The notes beneath the pieces are model-generated. The model ran no database searches. It saw only the letters and a program-made list of their open reading frames with translations, and had not been told where the DNA came from. From CAYWNA01 sp964459305 (GTDB lineage: Bacteria > Planctomycetota > Planctomycetia > Pirellulales > Pirellulaceae), in NCBI GenBank assembly GCA_964459305.1, contig CAYWNA010000387.1, positions 1-9,371 of the forward strand: a stretch of DNA of 9,371 nt. Direction: 5' to 3'. This document shows positions 6,722 to 9,371 of this stretch, one piece after another. Each line of letters starts with the position of its first letter. The stretch's first letter is position 1. The translations under genes and the position numbers were made by a program.

Positions 6722-7885
6722 ATGGATCGAATCGAGATAGGCGTTATGTTGACTACCACACGGCACGATGTTAATGCGACGGTTACGCGTGGCCGCGAAG
6801 TTGCCGGTACCTTCGACGAGGAACTGGTCCAGCGCTACAATCACATCCTCAAAGCGAAGCGGTTGTCCTGGACGGTTCATTATCATCTAAAGAGACGTTT
6901 GGGTGCCGGCGGCCAGGGCGTAGTCTATCTGACTGAATCACGCGGTGCTGACGGTTTCACCGTTCCGGTGGCCTTGAAGGTCTTTACGCCGGAACGTTAC
7001 GACGACGCCCGCAGCTACGACGAAGCGATGACCCGCATCGCTCAAGTGTCAGCCCACGTGGCCCAAATCGCGCAAGACAATCTGTTGGACGTGCGGAATT
7101 TCGTCGACCGCGACCGGATCCGGATGATGGTCATGGAATGGGTCGACGGCTTCGATCTGCGGCAGCTGATGTGCAACAAGACCATCCGGCGCATCAAAGA
7201 ACGCGTGAGCAGCCGGCGCTGGGATTACATCAACAACGTCATCGTTAACAAAGGCCCGGACCAGACGCGGTTCAAGCCCGGCGTTGCCGTATCGATTGTA
7301 CGCGAGTGTCTGGCGGCCTTAGCTGCGTTGCACCGCGAAAGCGTCGTGCATGGTGACATCAAGCCATCGAACGTGATGCTGAAGCGAACCGGCAACGCGA
7401 AGATTATCGACATCGGCTCCGCCTTCGAACTGGACGATCCGCCACCGATTCGCACGTGCACACCGGCTTATGCCGCCCCCGAGGTTTTGGACGGTGGAGA
7501 CAATACGCCGCGTAGCGACTTGGCGTCGCTGGGCTACGTGCTGATTGAGATGCTCGCGGGCTGTCAGCCTTTTTCGGGAAAGAAAACGTACCGCGAATTG
7601 CTTGAAGCCAAACGCATATTGCCGCAGCGTTTGCCGGAAATCCTGCCCGAGGAGGTTACCTGCAACGAATTGCTGATGAGTTTCTGTCGAGGCCTGATCG
7701 CTCCGGATCCGATGCTCCGTTTTCCAGATGCCGAGGCTGCGAATCTGGTCGAAGGCGGCGCGGCCGCCTTTCTCAGGCAACTGGTCAAAGGCGACATGTC
7801 CAGCGAGTATGAAAATGAGATTCGTCTGCTGATCGAAGAGTTGAAGGAGCTGGAGGAAATCGACAAGGAACCCGATACCCAGTGA
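6722..7885 (+). CDS. Soluble Hanks-type Ser/Thr protein kinase
   Basis: A 387-residue cytoplasmic protein kinase without a membrane segment. Motifs in order: glycine-rich loop GAGGQGVVY (61-69), VALK with ATP-binding K86, hinge MEWVDGFD (138-145), catalytic loop HGDIKPSN (210-217; D212, K214, N217), magnesium motif DIG (230-232, for DFG), APE (252-254), and D266 with SLG. The catalytic residues needed for phosphotransfer are present. HGD in place of HRD makes it a non-RD kinase, so it may not need activation-loop phosphorylation. Odd points are a basic insertion of about 35 residues (roughly 153-188) before the helix preceding the catalytic loop, and an acidic Glu/Leu-rich helical tail (364-382). 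No sensor domain is visible. The start is ATG 6722, but ATG 6746 (weak GAG 9 nt upstream) is a fair alternative. Its TGA overlaps the GTG of mnmE, so the two are translationally coupled. Targets are unknown; MnmE is an inference from context. Confidence 0.93.
   Translation: MDRIEIGVMLTTTRHDVNATVTRGREVAGTFDEELVQRYNHILKAKRLSWTVHYHLKRRLGAGGQGVVYLTESRGADGFTVPVALKVFTPERYDDARSYDEAMTRIAQVSAHVAQIAQDNLLDVRNFVDRDRIRMMVMEWVDGFDLRQLMCNKTIRRIKERVSSRRWDYINNVIVNKGPDQTRFKPGVAVSIVRECLAALAALHRESVVHGDIKPSNVMLKRTGNAKIIDIGSAFELDDPPPIRTCTPAYAAPEVLDGGDNTPRSDLASLGYVLIEMLAGCQPFSGKKTYRELLEAKRILPQRLPEILPEEVTCNELLMSFCRGLIAPDPMLRFPDAEAANLVEGGAAAFLRQLVKGDMSSEYENEIRLLIEELKELEEIDKEPDTQ
7865..7869 (+). promoter_or_regulatory. 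Ribosome binding site of mnmE inside the kinase gene
   Basis: AAGGA lies 12 nt before the GTG at 7882-7884, within the last codons of the kinase. Together with the stop/start overlap (GTGA, 7882-7885) it supports the GTG as the true mnmE start and reinitiation after kinase translation. Confidence 0.45.
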
Positions 7886-9243
7886 ACGTCGACGATACGA
7901 TCGCCGCGATCTCCTCGGCCCCGGGCGGCGGGATGCGAGGAATCGTCCGGTTGAGCGGTCCTGAGGTCCTTTCCTGTCTGGCCGATTGCTTTCGCAGCAA
8001 CCGCGATACGGCTCCGGCCGTGTTACGAACAGCCACGGCGCTGGACGGCTCCCTGCTGGTGCCGCCGCCCATCGGTGAACTGCCATGCGATTTGTATCTG
8101 TGGCCGGACGCCCGAACCTACACGCGACAGCCCGTCGCCGAAATACATACCATCGGCTCGCCGCCGCTTCTGGAAGCCGCTTTACGGACCGTGTGTGCAG
8201 CCGGTGCGCGCCTGGCCGAACCGGGCGAGTTCACGATGCGGGCCTTTCTCGCCGGCCGAATGGACCTGACGCAGGCAGAAGCCGTGTTAGGAGTGATCGA
8301 CGCACATGGGCAGAAAGAGCTCGACGTTGCCCTCTCGCAACTGGCCGGCGGTCTGGCCGGGCCGTTGGACGATTTGCGTAACCGGCTGCTGGATCTGTTG
8401 GCACCGTTAGAAGCGGGACTCGATTTCGTGGAGGAAGATATCGAGTTCATATCAACCGACCAACTGAACGCTCAACTGAAGGACGCGGCGGATGGCGTTG
8501 CCCATCTGGCCCATCAGATGACCTGCCGCGGCGAATCGTGCGACGCGTTTCGCGTGGTTCTGCGCGGATGGCCCAATGTTGGCAAAAGCAGCCTGCTGAA
8601 CGCCCTGGGCGGCGAACGCGCAGCGATTGTGTCTGAAACCGCAGGCACCACGCGCGACTATTTGACCAAACGGACTGAGATAGATGGCCTCGACTGTCTG
8701 TTGATCGACACCGCCGGTGTCGAGACGGACAGCGAATCTGATATTGCGGCCATGGCTCAAACGGCATCAGCCCAGCAGTCACAACATGCGCACGTGGAAC
8801 TCCTCTGCGTCGATGCGACTCGTCGTCTGAACTCAGGGGAACGAGAAGCCCTGGCGAAAATGCCGCCCGCAAACCGCATTCTCGTCTTGACCAAAATCGA
8901 TGCCACGCGTTCAACCGATCTTCATCTGTCGGCTTTGGAAACCAGCAGTCGGACCGGCCAGGGCCTATCGAGGTTGCGCCGGGCCATTTCGGTTCGCATC
9001 ATGGACAACCAGCCCCACGAAAGCAGCGTCGTCGCGGGTACGGCCATTCGCTGTCGGGATAGTCTCCGCTCGGCTGCGGAGGGCCTCGATCGGGCTCGGC
9101 GAGCCGTGGTGGACACCGTTGGCGAGGAAATTGTGGCGGCAGAAATCCGGATCGCTTTGGACGAGCTTGGAAAGGTCGTCGGCGCCGTCTGCACAGACGA
9201 TATCCTGGATCGCATTTTCAGCCGGTTCTGCATCGGCAAGTAG
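7882..9243 (+). CDS. mnmE: tRNA modification GTPase MnmE
   Basis: MnmE works with MnmG to place the (carboxymethyl)aminomethyl group on C5 of wobble uridine 34 in certain tRNAs, using GTP, FAD and a folate. The 453 residues match the family's usual length. The N-terminal folate-binding part starts DTIAAISSAPGGGMRGIVRLSG and includes EPGEFTMRAFLAGRMDLTQAEAV (113-135). The inserted G domain has P-loop GWPNVGKSS (229-237), G2 AGTTRDY (254-260), DTAG (276-279) and TKID (337-340, in place of NKxD). The helical domain resumes and the protein ends CIGK (450-453), whose Cys is required in known MnmE proteins. Departures from the norm: the GHGG motif of the folate domain reads TIGS (90-93), and the region after DTAG lacks the usual E..GI.RA pattern, with D287 or E285 nearest the catalytic Glu. 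The start is GTG, fixed by the family's N-terminus and the overlap with the kinase stop. Confidence 0.96.
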   Translation: MNVDDTIAAISSAPGGGMRGIVRLSGPEVLSCLADCFRSNRDTAPAVLRTATALDGSLLVPPPIGELPCDLYLWPDARTYTRQPVAEIHTIGSPPLLEAALRTVCAAGARLAEPGEFTMRAFLAGRMDLTQAEAVLGVIDAHGQKELDVALSQLAGGLAGPLDDLRNRLLDLLAPLEAGLDFVEEDIEFISTDQLNAQLKDAADGVAHLAHQMTCRGESCDAFRVVLRGWPNVGKSSLLNALGGERAAIVSETAGTTRDYLTKRTEIDGLDCLLIDTAGVETDSESDIAAMAQTASAQQSQHAHVELLCVDATRRLNSGEREALAKMPPANRILVLTKIDATRSTDLHLSALETSSRTGQGLSRLRRAISVRIMDNQPHESSVVAGTAIRCRDSLRSAAEGLDRARRAVVDTVGEEIVAAEIRIALDELGKVVGAVCTDDILDRIFSRFCIGK

Positions 9244-9371
9244 GTTTCGCGTTAGCCGTCGTCGCCGGTAGACCGAGCGTACTCGGTCAGGGTGTACCAG
9301 TTTAGTCCGGGCTCCTCTCTGTACCTCGACGATTGTCTGCATCGCCGGGTTTCCCAGCCGGACCCATCCGG
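9244..9371. other. Non-coding flank downstream of mnmE
   Basis: These 128 nt follow the mnmE stop. Apart from the hairpin at 9271-9288 I see nothing convincing. An antisense open frame (8965-9342) runs through here into mnmE, but its protein looks like a shadow. No start of a following gene can be supported before the window ends. Confidence 0.5.
9271..9288 (+). terminator. Perfect 7-bp hairpin after mnmE, possible terminator
   Basis: GACCGAG (9271-9277) and CTCGGTC (9282-9288) form a perfect 7-bp stem with a CGTA tetraloop, 28 nt past the mnmE TAG. The position suits a transcript end or a 3' stabilising structure. No T-run follows (AGGGTGTACC), so intrinsic termination of the standard kind is not shown. 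Confidence 0.4.

Noticed and set aside
6154..6774. Plus-strand open frame (206 codons) crossing the tilS start and the divergent intergenic region
   Set aside because: It starts antisense within tilS and ends inside the kinase gene; the composition is not protein-like.
7319..8086. Long minus-strand open frame (255 codons) opposite the kinase and mnmE
   Set aside because: It overlaps two strongly supported genes antisense, is Arg/Ser/Gln-rich and shows no recognisable motif; a shadow of GC-rich coding sequence.
8965..9342. Minus-strand open frame (125 codons) covering the mnmE 3' end
   Set aside because: Mostly antisense to the conserved MnmE C-terminus including CIGK; no recognisable feature.
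9346..9371. Inverted repeats near the right edge (GGGT..ACCC, CCGG copies)
   Set aside because: Very short matches in GC-rich sequence and cut by the window end; not distinguishable from chance.

Overview
The window reads as ordinary bacterial chromosome of moderately high GC, most likely from a planctomycete (Pirellulales-like). This is inferred from protein character: a diverged MnmE coupled to a soluble Hanks-type kinase, a very large AsmA-like protein, and a planctomycete-style GT39 membrane protein. No rRNA or tRNA gene is present to confirm it. There is no tRNA, CRISPR array, transposase or phage gene.

Layout. A divergent intergenic region (about 6334-6721) separates two gene groups. 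The minus-strand group reads leftwards: tilS (tRNA-Ile lysidine synthetase), an ArnT/PMT-like GT39 membrane glycosyltransferase, a 1081-residue AsmA-like envelope protein starting 5 nt after the glycosyltransferase stop, and, after a 158-nt gap, a small hydrophilic protein of unknown function. That gap holds a striking near-perfect inverted repeat (392-414 with 435-457). The plus-strand group is a Ser/Thr protein kinase whose stop codon overlaps the GTG start of mnmE, which ends in the family's CIGK signature. A perfect 7-bp hairpin lies 28 nt past the mnmE stop.

How the genes fit together. TilS and MnmE both modify the tRNA wobble position 34 (lysidine on C34; the first step of xm5 modification on U34) and flank the same intergenic region. 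The kinase, locked translationally to mnmE, could act on MnmE or simply share its expression; the sequence does not say which. The glycosyltransferase/AsmA pair points to envelope biogenesis.

Most worth following up: the inverted repeat at 392-457, the kinase-mnmE overlap, the altered MnmE motifs (GHGG region and the switch-II catalytic Glu region), and the doubtful N-terminus of the glycosyltransferase, where a promoter-like pair and a hairpin fall inside the longest open frame. I found no convincing wholly new multi-gene system.
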